Below, piece by piece: positions 35,079 through 43,570 of a DNA stretch of 64,000 bases (position 1 is the stretch's first letter; each line of letters begins with the position of its first letter). The stretch is from positions 62,001 through 126,000 of the forward strand of contig CBFDCR010000002.1 of assembly GCA_965603365.1 (NCBI GenBank). Direction: 5' to 3'. Source of the stretch: JAHELQ01 sp965603365 (lineage in GTDB: Bacteria; Acidobacteriota; Aminicenantia; UBA2199). The notes beneath the pieces are model-generated. The model was not told where the DNA came from, made no database searches, and worked only from the letters and a program-made list of their open reading frames with translations. The position numbers and the translations under genes are program-made.

Positions 35079-35816
35079 ATGGATGCAGATATAGAAAAGG
35101 CAGCCCAATGGATTCGCCAGTCGAAACACACCACCGTGTTTACCGGGGCCGGTATCTCGGTGGAGAGCGAAATCCCCCCTTTCCGGGGCGAAGGGGGCCT
35201 GTGGAATAAATACGATCCCTCCATCGCCGAAATCGGTTACTTTCGTGCTCATCCCCAGGAATCATGGCAGTGGATCAAGAAAATTTTTTACGACGGCTGG
35301 GGGACCAAGAAACCCAACCGGGCCCACCAGGGTGTTGCCGAACTGGAAAAAATGGGTTTTGTTAAGGCGGTGATTACCCAGAACATCGACTGCCTCCACC
35401 AGAAGGCCGGCAGCCGGACCGTCTACGAATTTCACGGCACCCTGGAATATCTCATCTGCGGACTGTGCCGAAACCGGACCCTCGCCCGGGAAGTCCCCCT
35501 CGACAGCCTGCCGCCAAAATGCGACCCATGCGGCGGTATCCTGCGACCGGATTTCGTATTTTTTGGCGAAGGCATCCCGGAACCGGCCCGATCCCTCTGC
35601 TTCCAGGAGGCCTGGAATGCCGAAGTATTCCTGGTAATCGGCACCACCGGCGAGGTCATGCCGGCCTGCCAGATTCCGGTGATGGCCAAAAACAACTATG
35701 CCAAAATCATCGAAATCAACATCGCCCCCTCTACCTTTACCCACACCATTACCGACATTTTCCTGAAGGGAAAGGCCGCCGAGATCATGGAAAAATTATG
35801 TGCGCGGCTCCGCTGA
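35079..35816 (+). CDS. Sirtuin NAD-dependent protein deacylase
   Basis: 245 residues, bacterial CobB-like size. GAGISVESEIPPFRG is the NAD motif, TQNIDCLHQKAG the catalytic region followed by His in FHGTL, and the zinc ribbon is CGLC ... CDPC. GTTGEVMPACQIPVMAK is the late NAD-binding loop. It removes acyl groups from lysines using NAD. ATG 35079 has GAGG upstream; TTG 35070 is an alternative three codons earlier. Its end overlaps the start of the LarC-like gene by 19 bases. Confidence 0.92.
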   Translation: MDADIEKAAQWIRQSKHTTVFTGAGISVESEIPPFRGEGGLWNKYDPSIAEIGYFRAHPQESWQWIKKIFYDGWGTKKPNRAHQGVAELEKMGFVKAVITQNIDCLHQKAGSRTVYEFHGTLEYLICGLCRNRTLAREVPLDSLPPKCDPCGGILRPDFVFFGEGIPEPARSLCFQEAWNAEVFLVIGTTGEVMPACQIPVMAKNNYAKIIEINIAPSTFTHTITDIFLKGKAAEIMEKLCARLR

Positions 35817-36571
35817 AATTACTCGTTGATCCCCGGGGCGGTATGGCCGGCGATATGTTTGCCGCGGCCCTGATCTCGGCAGGTGCAGATTTTAAAATCC
35901 TTCATCGGGCCATGACCGGGGCGGCATTTAAGTTAGGAACCGCCGCCATCTCGATAAACCGGACCGTTGACGGCTCTTCACAACTGGGCATCGATTTATC
36001 CCCCCATCACAGCCACCTGGGGGGAACAGAGGCTCAGGCCATCCTCCTCGAACTTTTCGAGGAACTTAACATCGAAACAGGATACCGGCAACTGGGGCTG
36101 CGGATCTTAGATATCCTGCTAAAGGCCGAAAGAATCGCCCATCGGGACGGTAAATTTGCTCATTTGCATCACCACCATAAAAACGGTGAAACCACCTTCC
36201 TGCACGAGGCCCAGGACATCGTGATCGACATCACAGGCGCGGTGACGGGGCTGCAAAACCTGAACATCGAGCCGGCTGCCCGTTTGCTTGCCCCGGTTTC
36301 CGTGGGCGGCGGCACGGTCAAATTTTCCCATGGCGTATTACCGGTCCCGGCTCCGGCAGCAGAGATCATTTTAAGAAGTTACCAGATACCCTGGTCTCAC
36401 GGCCCAATCGCTGAAGAGTTGTGTACCCCCACGGGCGCGGCCATCCTGGCGGCCTTGAATGCCGATACCATTCAGAAGTTTGAAACAGATCTTAATGTCC
36501 TGGGAAAAGGCCAATCCAGGGGGAGCAAGATCCTCGATATTCCGCCGTTAAAAATTTTTCTAAGCCAATAG
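35798..36571 (+). CDS. LarC-like nickel-insertion protein, N-terminal (LarC1) part only
   Basis: 257 residues. PRGGMAGDMFAAAL fits the opening GxxGDM of LarC (DUF111), FAHLHHHH is a metal-binding His-rich loop, and GVLPVPAPAAEIIL and ELCTPTGAAIL are family signatures. LarC inserts nickel into the pincer cofactor of lactate racemase-type enzymes. Full LarC is about 400 residues; the C-terminal LarC2 half is missing here. No larA, larB or larE is in the window. ATG 35798 starts inside the sirtuin gene. Longer open frames upstream (from 35465) lie wholly in the sirtuin and are not real. Confidence 0.8.
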   Translation: MCAAPLKLLVDPRGGMAGDMFAAALISAGADFKILHRAMTGAAFKLGTAAISINRTVDGSSQLGIDLSPHHSHLGGTEAQAILLELFEELNIETGYRQLGLRILDILLKAERIAHRDGKFAHLHHHHKNGETTFLHEAQDIVIDITGAVTGLQNLNIEPAARLLAPVSVGGGTVKFSHGVLPVPAPAAEIILRSYQIPWSHGPIAEELCTPTGAAILAALNADTIQKFETDLNVLGKGQSRGSKILDIPPLKIFLSQ

Positions 36572-36581
36572 TAAGTTTTGA

Positions 36582-37592
36582 TCAAAACGAATACTGGCAA
36601 TTGATATAGAAAACATTGTTCTCGATCTGGTCTATCCCTTCGGCCATGGTTTCCCGCCGGATCACATAATTGGTCTGAAACTTGATGTGTTGATTGTAAA
36701 AATAGTTTATCCCGAAGGTAATATTATTAAATCTTTTGACCCCCACCCGGTTGGGGGCACCGTTGTTGGGGGTATAAAACCCGTAGCGGACGAGATACTC
36801 GGACTTTTTGATCTTGATGCCGACGATCGCATAAATGCCGTTATACCTGGTGCCCTGCCCCTCGAGCCCGTACTCTCCGGCAATATATTCCAGCTTCAAA
36901 TTCAAGGGTTTATGCACATAAAATAGATGGGCACCGTATGAGCTCTTTTTATTATTCACCTCTTTCTCGGTGCCGGTGCCGAAAAAGGCACCAAAATTCA
37001 ATCCTGCCATGGGCCTGATCTCCAGCCGACCCCAAAAGGTCAAACCGCTGCCCGGGTGTTCGTATTCCGGAAACCTGATACTGGGAGAAAATAGCTCCAG
37101 GGCCCGGGGATTGGCGACCATAAAGGCATATTGTACTTTATCGGCCATTAATTGACCGTAGACCTGTAAGCCCAGTGCCCTCCAGGAAAAGAGCCGGCTG
37201 TGATCCCCCCATTTCAAGGTGATGACCGGCCGTTCAATAAAATCAAGCTCCCCGTCGGCGGTTAATCCAGCGGAAATGGCCGCCGGCGGGGCAAATTGTC
37301 CCAGCTTGATGTTAAAATTTCTATTCACCAGAAAGTCAAGGTATACATCCAGCAGACTGGCCTCCTGTTCGTCCCAGCCCACCCGAAGTCCCCATTTGAT
37401 CTTCTCTGAAAACAAGCCGTGGGGATAGAGCCTCACTCTGCGGACGGTAAAGCCATAGGCTTTGCCGTCATCTTTAGCCTGGTCTGCATATGAAAACCAG
37501 GCCTGGGCCAGGCCGGAAAACTGTATGTCGGCGCCATCCAACTGCACAACTAAAAACACACCGAGAAACAGAAGCATCAAAAACCGTCTCAT
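36582..37592 (-). CDS. Outer membrane porin, phosphate-selective (OprO/P) type
   Basis: 336 residues. Signal peptide (FLMLLFLGVFLVVQLDGAD) then alternating beta strands to the end, closing with YINCQYSF, a terminal aromatic residue typical of outer membrane barrels. FTVRRVRLYPHGLFSEKIKW, LLDVYLDFLVN and KLGQFAPP match the conserved strands of the porin O/P family. It lets small solutes through the outer membrane; the substrate cannot be told. Convergent with the LarC-like gene, 10 bases between stops, and divergent from the NtrC-type regulator. Confidence 0.88.
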   Translation of the reverse strand: MRRFLMLLFLGVFLVVQLDGADIQFSGLAQAWFSYADQAKDDGKAYGFTVRRVRLYPHGLFSEKIKWGLRVGWDEQEASLLDVYLDFLVNRNFNIKLGQFAPPAAISAGLTADGELDFIERPVITLKWGDHSRLFSWRALGLQVYGQLMADKVQYAFMVANPRALELFSPSIRFPEYEHPGSGLTFWGRLEIRPMAGLNFGAFFGTGTEKEVNNKKSSYGAHLFYVHKPLNLKLEYIAGEYGLEGQGTRYNGIYAIVGIKIKKSEYLVRYGFYTPNNGAPNRVGVKRFNNITFGINYFYNQHIKFQTNYVIRRETMAEGIDQIENNVFYINCQYSF

Positions 37593-37683
37593 TGATCAAC
37601 CCTCCGCTTCAAATTGTAGCGAAAAAAAAAGCAATGTCAACAGTCAGATTGATTTATTGGCTCTTATCTGCTATAAATACCAC

Positions 37684-39084
37684 ATGGAAAACACAAAAGT
37701 GCTGGTGATCGATGATGAAAAGAACATCCTTGAATCCATTAAAATGGTGCTGCTATATGAAAGTTACAGTGTAGAGACGGCCTCAACCGGTCTGGACGGC
37801 CTCGAATTATTCAAAAAACTCCAGCCGGAGATTGTGTTACTGGATGTCAAGATGCCCGGGTTCGACGGCATCCAGGTGTTAAAAAACCTGAAAAAGATCA
37901 ATGAGTTGGCCGAAGTCATCATGATCTCCGGTCATTCGGGTATTGAAGAGGCGGTGGAAGCATCCAAATTGGGGGCTTTCGATTTCTTAGAGAAGCCCAT
38001 TTCCCGGGATAAACTGCTGTTAACGGTACGCAACGCCGCCGAAAAAGTCAACCTACTGAAAGAAAACGTCGATTTAAAACATTTGGCCGAAAAAAAGTAC
38101 CAACTGATCGGCGACTCCCCGATCATGCACCAGTTGCGGCAAAAAATCGACAAGGTGGCCAGGACCCCTTCAACGGTGCTCATCACCGGCGAGAGCGGTA
38201 CCGGTAAAGAGTTGATTGCCCGCAACATCCACGACCTCTCCAAACGGAACAAACATAAATTTGTCCAGGTCAACTGTGCCGCCATTCCCGATGAACTCAT
38301 CGAAAGCGAGCTCTTCGGTCATGAGAAGGGATCTTTCACCGGGGCCTACGAGAAAAAAAACGGGAAATTTGAAAATGCTCACAAGGGCACCATCTTCCTG
38401 GACGAAGTGGGAGATCTCAGCGAAAAAGCCCAGGCCAAGGTACTCAGGGTTCTGGAAGAGGGTGAAATCCAGCGGGTGGGTTCGGCTGAGATCAAAAGGG
38501 TGGATGTCCGGGTCATTGCCGCCACCAACAAAGACCTGGAAAGGGAAATCAAAAATGAAAAATTCAGGGAAGACCTGTTGTTCCGATTGAATGTCGTCCC
38601 CATCTATTCACCGGCCTTGCGGGAACGAACCGAGGATATACCCATCCTGGTGGAACACTTTCTCAACTATTTCTCCGAAGAGAACAACTACAAACGAAAA
38701 AAAGTCTCGAAAAAAACCCTGGACGCATTCATGAAATACCACTGGAAGGGTAATGTCCGGGAGCTGCGAAACCTGATCGAGCGGTTGATCATCATGACCG
38801 ACGGCAGTACCATCACCGAAAACGATCTGCCCGACCATATGAGGGACATGGAAGACAAAAGCACCGTCAACTTTGCCGCCATAAAATCGTGGAAGGATTT
38901 TAAGCTGCAGTCGGAAAAATACTTTATAGAGGAAAAACTCAGGGAATTCAAATACAACATCGCCAAAACCGCCAGGGAAATTCAATTACCCCGCAGCAAC
39001 CTCTATAAAAAAATTGAATCTTTTGATATAATAATGCCTGAAAATTCGGAAGCAGATGAAGAATCGCCTCGTGCCGAGGGTTAA
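37684..39084 (+). CDS. NtrC-family sigma-54-dependent response regulator
   Basis: 466 residues. Receiver domain 1-120 with DD at 10-11 and phospho-acceptor Asp54 (LLDVKMPGFDG). AAA+ domain about 140-380 with GESGTGKE (Walker A), ELFGHEKGSFTGAYEKKNGK (sigma-54 contact loop, GSFTGA in place of GAFTGA) and GTIFLDEVGDLS (Walker B). Fis-type helix-turn-helix at the end (NIAKTAREIQLPRSNLYKKI). It activates sigma-54 promoters when phosphorylated; no kinase gene is adjacent. Start ATG 37684; the open frame upstream lies in the porin leader. The last 15 codons overlap the RNase P RNA. Confidence 0.95.
   Translation: MENTKVLVIDDEKNILESIKMVLLYESYSVETASTGLDGLELFKKLQPEIVLLDVKMPGFDGIQVLKNLKKINELAEVIMISGHSGIEEAVEASKLGAFDFLEKPISRDKLLLTVRNAAEKVNLLKENVDLKHLAEKKYQLIGDSPIMHQLRQKIDKVARTPSTVLITGESGTGKELIARNIHDLSKRNKHKFVQVNCAAIPDELIESELFGHEKGSFTGAYEKKNGKFENAHKGTIFLDEVGDLSEKAQAKVLRVLEEGEIQRVGSAEIKRVDVRVIAATNKDLEREIKNEKFREDLLFRLNVVPIYSPALRERTEDIPILVEHFLNYFSEENNYKRKKVSKKTLDAFMKYHWKGNVRELRNLIERLIIMTDGSTITENDLPDHMRDMEDKSTVNFAAIKSWKDFKLQSEKYFIEEKLREFKYNIAKTAREIQLPRSNLYKKIESFDIIMPENSEADEESPRAEG
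39027..39032 (+). promoter_or_regulatory. -10 box for the RNase P RNA, inside the regulator gene
   Basis: A perfect TATAAT lies 8 bases before the start of the P1 helix at about 39040. The -35 region is AT-rich without a clear box. It lies within codons for SFDIIMPEN of the regulator. Confidence 0.55.
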
Positions 39085-39439
39085 CGATGTGTTAACCAAC
39101 GGTGCGGGGAGGAAAGTCCGGGCTCCACAGGGAAGGATGGTTCCCAACAGGAACTGTCGGTCCGAAAGGGGCCGGTAAGGAAAGTGCCACAGAGAACAGA
39201 CATCCCGGTCCCTGAGGGGGCCGGGATAAAGGTGAAAAGGTGAGGTAAGAGCTCACCGTCCGGGCTGGCGACAGCCGGGACTGAGGCAAACCCCATCCGG
39301 AGCAAGGCTAAACGAAAGGTGTTTGAGGCTTTCCCGGCCGATACCTTTGGGTTAGCTGCTTGAGCCCTTCAGCGATGAGGGGCCCAGATAAATGATTCTT
39401 CACGACAGAACCCGGCTTACAGTCTGCTTCCGAATTTTC
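39040..39439 (+). ncRNA. rnpB: RNase P RNA, bacterial class A
   Basis: The catalytic RNA that trims tRNA 5' ends. Core elements are clear: GAGGAAAGTCCGGGCTCCAC (39109 on), AGTGCCACAGAGAACAGAC, AAGGTGAAAAGGTGAGGTAA, GAGCTCACCG, and the closing ACAGAACCCGGCTTACAG near 39405-39422. The ends are set by P1: GAAAATTCGGAAGCAGA (39040-39056) pairs perfectly over 17 bases with TCTGCTTCCGAATTTTC (39423-39439), followed by TT-rich DNA that may serve as terminator. Its first 45 bases overlap the end of the regulator gene on the same strand. Confidence 0.95.
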
Positions 39440-39461
39440 TTTATTATTGACCGCTAAATGT

Positions 39462-40490
39462 TTAGATGTTTAGCACTTCTTTGATTTTATTAAGGAATTC
39501 CTGCCGATAATCCATATCGTTGATAATGGCAGTGAGATTGAAGATGAAATCAATGAGTTTGTCCTTCGATAAGCGGGCATTCATCTCCTGGGTGATACAA
39601 CTGACCACCAGAAGGGTCATCACCCTGGGATTGTCGTGCCGAGCCTGTTCAAAACTCTTCTTGATCGCCCCCAACCGCTCCAATGCCCCGGCTGGATCGG
39701 CACCGCCTTTTACTTCTATCACGGCAATCGGTTTCCCCGATTTATCGATAAAAACGATATCCGGTTCACTGTAAAACATAATCGATTTTTTATTAATGAG
39801 CTTCACCCCACGATACCCGGATATACCGGAGATATAATCAACCCCTGGATCAAATGTGACGGGTCGGTTCATCCTGTCAATCATTGAATCGATCAAATTG
39901 CCATCCAGGCACTGGCGGATTAGATAGCTCTTTACCATATTTTCCGCTTCTTCCCCCACCTTGTTTCTCCACGAGCCATCAATGGTCGCCCCAGCCGAAC
40001 TGTACATCAACGCCTTGATGTTTTCAAAATTTATGTTCAATGTGGATTCAATGATGGCGGAGATGTGGGTATTGAATAGTTTGGCAAGTGCAAGCGCCCG
40101 GTTATAGTTCAATTCGCTTTTCTTGCCATTTTCATAATCGGTTACATTGTAGGCCAGGTACTGTACGCCTTTCAGCGGGATGGCCGCCACATTCCGGTAG
40201 TAGCTGATTAACCCGGGATGCTCCACCAGGACTTTGGGGTGGGCAAACACCCGAAGGAAATCGATCTTCTGCCTTTCAACGGTGTCCCAGGCATTGTAAG
40301 TAATATTCCAGAACTTTCTATCTTCCCAGGAGTAATTCTGGCTGTGCTTCACCAATGCTTCAATGTCCTGGATAACACCCAGGTATCCCAGTTCCTTCAA
40401 TTTTCGGTAAAAAAAAGTAGAACGTAACGAATAGTTGATACGGTTGGCTTCGAGATTCAAATCTTTGTCAACTTTGCTACTCTTTCTCAT
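39462..40490 (-). CDS. Type II restriction endonuclease, probably XcyI-like
   Basis: 342 residues. PDIVFIDKSGKPIAVIEVKG fits a PD-(D/E)xK nuclease site (Asp in PDI, then E-V-K). The rest (IPLKGVQYLAYNVTDYENGK, FNTHISAIIESTLNINFENI) reminds me of the XcyI family, which cuts CCCGGG, but I cannot confirm the specificity. It lies 19 bases after the methyltransferase gene in the same direction, the standard order for a restriction-modification pair. AT-rich relative to neighbours, fitting transfer. Confidence 0.75.
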   Translation of the reverse strand: MRKSSKVDKDLNLEANRINYSLRSTFFYRKLKELGYLGVIQDIEALVKHSQNYSWEDRKFWNITYNAWDTVERQKIDFLRVFAHPKVLVEHPGLISYYRNVAAIPLKGVQYLAYNVTDYENGKKSELNYNRALALAKLFNTHISAIIESTLNINFENIKALMYSSAGATIDGSWRNKVGEEAENMVKSYLIRQCLDGNLIDSMIDRMNRPVTFDPGVDYISGISGYRGVKLINKKSIMFYSEPDIVFIDKSGKPIAVIEVKGGADPAGALERLGAIKKSFEQARHDNPRVMTLLVVSCITQEMNARLSKDKLIDFIFNLTAIINDMDYRQEFLNKIKEVLNI

Positions 40491-40509
40491 AGGTTACCTG
40501 CCTCTATTT

Positions 40510-41901
40510 TTACTTCTGCCAGACATAGATGCACTTTCTCAACTCTTCCCGGCCGTGACTGCCCATCTGCTGGCTGCTGTTGCCTTTGCCATTGTTTAAT
40601 TTCCAGATTTGGTTGACTCCAAAACCGGCAGATTCGGCGAAATCCGAAAGGATCAAATCCACCGGAATGGTCTCGCCCGCATAGCGGACATTGTCGTTTA
40701 CCATATATACGATACCGTCCTTTTTTAACACCCGGTACATCTCAAATATCACCAGGCACATTTCAAAAAAATAGTTTTTGACCATCCGCAGGATATTCGG
40801 GTTGTTTAACTTCTTTTGGGTTTTATAATCCTCCAGGACCGACACGATCTCTTTTAGTGCGGCTTGAGAGCCAAAGGCGGCCTCCATCTTATCAAATCCC
40901 TCGCCCCTCCTCTTTTTCCGGTAAAAATCTCTCAATTGGTTCATCTTTTCACGATTTTCCACCGTGCTGGTCAATAAAGATTGGCGGAGTTCTTTCAACT
41001 TTTCATCATCCACCCCCAAAAAGGCCAACTCCAGCGCATAAGTGCGGGTATAATCGTAACGGTTGCAGTAGGGAGGTGAGGTAACAATAAGGTCAACCGA
41101 CTCTTTCTCCAATTCCGGTAATTTGAATAAAACGGAGTCCTCATGAAGAGTAAAGTTCCCCCTCTCAACATCATTGTCTCTACTCATAACGGAAATATCA
41201 AAAACCATTTCAGCCAGTTTCTTATTTAGAGCTTCTTTGAAGAAATACACTTTGCCTTTATTAAAGCCGGTCTTGCCACCATTCTTGTGGGCCCGGTCGT
41301 CCCATCTTAAATATTGCCCGTCTTTCCTGGTAAAGCTGATAGATTCCAGATTGGAGAAAACCGCAAACAAGAGCAGGTTTTTTATATCCCGATCATCTAT
41401 CCTCTTTTCACAATAATTCAAAAATCCATTGATACTCTTCTCCGTCTCCCCCGGGAAAGCCCCAACGGTAATATTCAGGTGATTGAATTTTGCCGGGCCT
41501 TCCTTCTCATATTGCAGAAAGTCAACAGCCCTTATCTCTTTTACTATGCTTGAAAATTGGGCCACATCGATTCTCCCGGAGACCAGGCGGTTTTTGATCA
41601 CATACACGCCCACCGGTAACAATTCAATACCGATCACGTTCAGGCCCTTTTCTTTGGCGCTGAATAGGGCGGCACCCGAGCCGGCAAAGGGATCGAGTAA
41701 GACATCCCGGCGGTGATGGGGACCCTGATCAATTAAGTATTTGACCAGCGGAGAGGAAAATCCCTCCTTGAATTTGAACCAGCGGAAGAAGGGCAGATGT
41801 TTGTTGGCCTGGAAACTGACCAGTTGACGGTTTAAATGAGGGTTTGCCACAATTTTATTTTTGTACTTTTCCGCCAATAGAAGCCGATGTTCTTCTCTCA
41901 T
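40510..41901 (-). CDS. Type II DNA methyltransferase, probably N4-cytosine
   Basis: 463 residues. DPFAGSGAALFSAKEKGLNV is motif I for S-adenosylmethionine binding and TSPPYCNRYDYTRTYALELA is the catalytic motif IV; an S-P-P-Y box is typical of N4-cytosine or some N6-adenine enzymes. Motif I comes first here (about residue 72), motif IV near 283, with a long variable region between. YMVNDNVRYAGE is a further family segment. It protects the host from the neighbouring endonuclease. Start ATG 41901. Confidence 0.88.
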   Translation of the reverse strand: MREEHRLLLAEKYKNKIVANPHLNRQLVSFQANKHLPFFRWFKFKEGFSSPLVKYLIDQGPHHRRDVLLDPFAGSGAALFSAKEKGLNVIGIELLPVGVYVIKNRLVSGRIDVAQFSSIVKEIRAVDFLQYEKEGPAKFNHLNITVGAFPGETEKSINGFLNYCEKRIDDRDIKNLLLFAVFSNLESISFTRKDGQYLRWDDRAHKNGGKTGFNKGKVYFFKEALNKKLAEMVFDISVMSRDNDVERGNFTLHEDSVLFKLPELEKESVDLIVTSPPYCNRYDYTRTYALELAFLGVDDEKLKELRQSLLTSTVENREKMNQLRDFYRKKRRGEGFDKMEAAFGSQAALKEIVSVLEDYKTQKKLNNPNILRMVKNYFFEMCLVIFEMYRVLKKDGIVYMVNDNVRYAGETIPVDLILSDFAESAGFGVNQIWKLNNGKGNSSQQMGSHGREELRKCIYVWQK

Positions 41902-41976
41902 TTTAAACCTGGTCTTAATATAGAAGAAAAATCAAGTTTTGTCAAAAAAATATTTCTATCTTCTGAAATCCGGCTT

Positions 41977-42993
41977 CTATTCAAAATCGCGTATGGCTTT
42001 TAGGAGGGCCTGTTCGATGGGTCTGTCTCCCATCCAGTGGCCGGCCTGTTCGGCGATGATCAACTGCGAATGGGGCAGTCTTTGGTGCAGCCGGTAGGCG
42101 GTGATGGGGGGGCATATCATGTCGTAGCGGCCATTGACGATAACCATGGGGATGTCCCGAAGTTTATCTGCCTCCCGCAGCAGTTGTCCCTCCTCCAGAA
42201 AACAGCGGTTGGCCATGTAGTAGTTCTCCAGCAGGCCGAAGGCTAAGGGATCGAATTCATTCAAGATTTGATTCATCGCCTCATCGGGGAAATAGAGACT
42301 GGAGAGTTTCACTTCATACTCGGCCCATACCCGGCAGTATTTTGCCTTTTGGGCGGCATCGTCGGTCTGGATCAACGACAACAAATGAGCGGGTAAAAAT
42401 CCGGCCTCAGCCGGCGGCAGCGACGATATAAATTTGTCATAGGTTTCGGGGAAGAACTTCTTTACCCCGCCGTGATAAAAGTGATCGGTCTCCTCCCTGG
42501 TGGCGGTAAACACGCCCCGCAGCACAAAGCCGCTCACATTTTCGGGATAGGTCTCCCCATAGGCCAGTGCCAGGGTGGTGCCCCATGAACCGCCAAACAG
42601 GATAATTTTACCCAGCTTCAGATGTTGGCGGAGTTTCTCGATGTCCGCCACCAGATGCTGGGTGGTATTCTGGCGAATATCGGCATAGGGCCTGGACTTA
42701 CCGGCACCCCGTTGATCGTATAAAACAATGAGGAACTTTTGGGGATTAAAAAAGCGTCTCATATAGGGCGAAGAACCTGCGCCGGGCCCACCGTGGAGGC
42801 CAAACACCGGTTTCCCCTCGGGGTTCCCGCTCAGCTCATAATATAACTCGTGAATATCGGACACCTTCAGATAACCGGTCCGGTACGGCTCGATCTCCGG
42901 CCACAATTCGACCTCCCCCGAAGAGGCGATGTTATCAGAACTGCAGCCCAAAACAAACATAAACAAAAAAAACACCCAAACATACTTTTTCAT
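41977..42993 (-). CDS. Proline iminopeptidase-like alpha/beta hydrolase, lipoprotein
   Basis: 338 residues. Lipobox VLGC (MKKYVWVFFLFMFVLGCSSD) makes it membrane anchored. LHGGPGAGS is the oxyanion loop, FGGSWGTTLALAY carries the nucleophile Ser, GRYDMICPP the Asp and EQAGHWM the His, all matching the S33 proline iminopeptidase family. It would trim N-terminal proline from peptides in the envelope. ATG 42993 sits 8 bases from GGAG; ATG 42999 is too close to it. Follows a zinc-ribbon gene on the same strand. Confidence 0.9.
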   Translation of the reverse strand: MKKYVWVFFLFMFVLGCSSDNIASSGEVELWPEIEPYRTGYLKVSDIHELYYELSGNPEGKPVFGLHGGPGAGSSPYMRRFFNPQKFLIVLYDQRGAGKSRPYADIRQNTTQHLVADIEKLRQHLKLGKIILFGGSWGTTLALAYGETYPENVSGFVLRGVFTATREETDHFYHGGVKKFFPETYDKFISSLPPAEAGFLPAHLLSLIQTDDAAQKAKYCRVWAEYEVKLSSLYFPDEAMNQILNEFDPLAFGLLENYYMANRCFLEEGQLLREADKLRDIPMVIVNGRYDMICPPITAYRLHQRLPHSQLIIAEQAGHWMGDRPIEQALLKAIRDFE

Positions 42994-43014
42994 ACCCATT
43001 TCTCCTATCTGATC

Positions 43015-43479
43015 TTAAAATTCAGGCAAGACCAACTCCACACAGTTGGTACAAAAGTACTGGTCTCCCTCTATAGTATACCCATCCTCCCCAAGCCTGA
43101 TGACGACATTGCATTTGGCGCATCTGGTGGGTTCGTATTCCGGTGGGTTTTCCAGCTTCTCAAAATTATAGTCGTTGGTGCCAAAATAGACATACAACTC
43201 CGTTTCAAAACCTTGCCGGCATTGGGGACACGTCCTCCAGTCCCCTGTATGTTCCTCTGCGTAGTGATAGCCACACAAGGTATATCGCCTGTGATTACGA
43301 TAGCAGCTATTCCGGGCATAAGAAAACAGCTCATACTGATCCTCATCGTCACATATCCATTGGTCACAGCACTCGGTTTTCGTCAGTTTACCCGTTTTCC
43401 CACACAACCCGCATCTCGGCCTGACGGCCTGGGGTTTTCTCTTCGTTTTCTTTGTCTTAGAACTCTTACGTTTCGCCAT
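43015..43479 (-). CDS. Zinc-ribbon protein of unknown function
   Basis: 154 residues from ATG 43479, which has GGGAGG upstream; the longer frame to 43650 runs into nadB and is not supported. After a lysine-rich start (MAKRKSSKTKKTKRKPQAVR) come many Cys pairs: CGLCGKTGK, CCDQWICDD, CPQC and CAKC ... CTNC, with His residues between. This suggests three or four zinc sites, treble-clef or ribbon type. No enzyme motif. Widespread as a hypothetical protein; a nucleic-acid or protein adaptor is possible. Confidence 0.8.
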   Translation of the reverse strand: MAKRKSSKTKKTKRKPQAVRPRCGLCGKTGKLTKTECCDQWICDDEDQYELFSYARNSCYRNHRRYTLCGYHYAEEHTGDWRTCPQCRQGFETELYVYFGTNDYNFEKLENPPEYEPTRCAKCNVVIRLGEDGYTIEGDQYFCTNCVELVLPEF

Positions 43480-43570
43480 ATTACCTCCCAGAGTTCGATT
43501 CATTTTAACTTCCACCCCGCATTTTATCACAAACCACCCTTTTTCGACATCAAAAATCCAAAAAAAGGGT

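Noticed and set aside
35465..35797. 110-residue N-terminal extension of the LarC-like protein
   Set aside because: It lies entirely inside the sirtuin gene in another frame and its translation is Pro/Arg-rich nonsense; ATG 35798 gives the family start.
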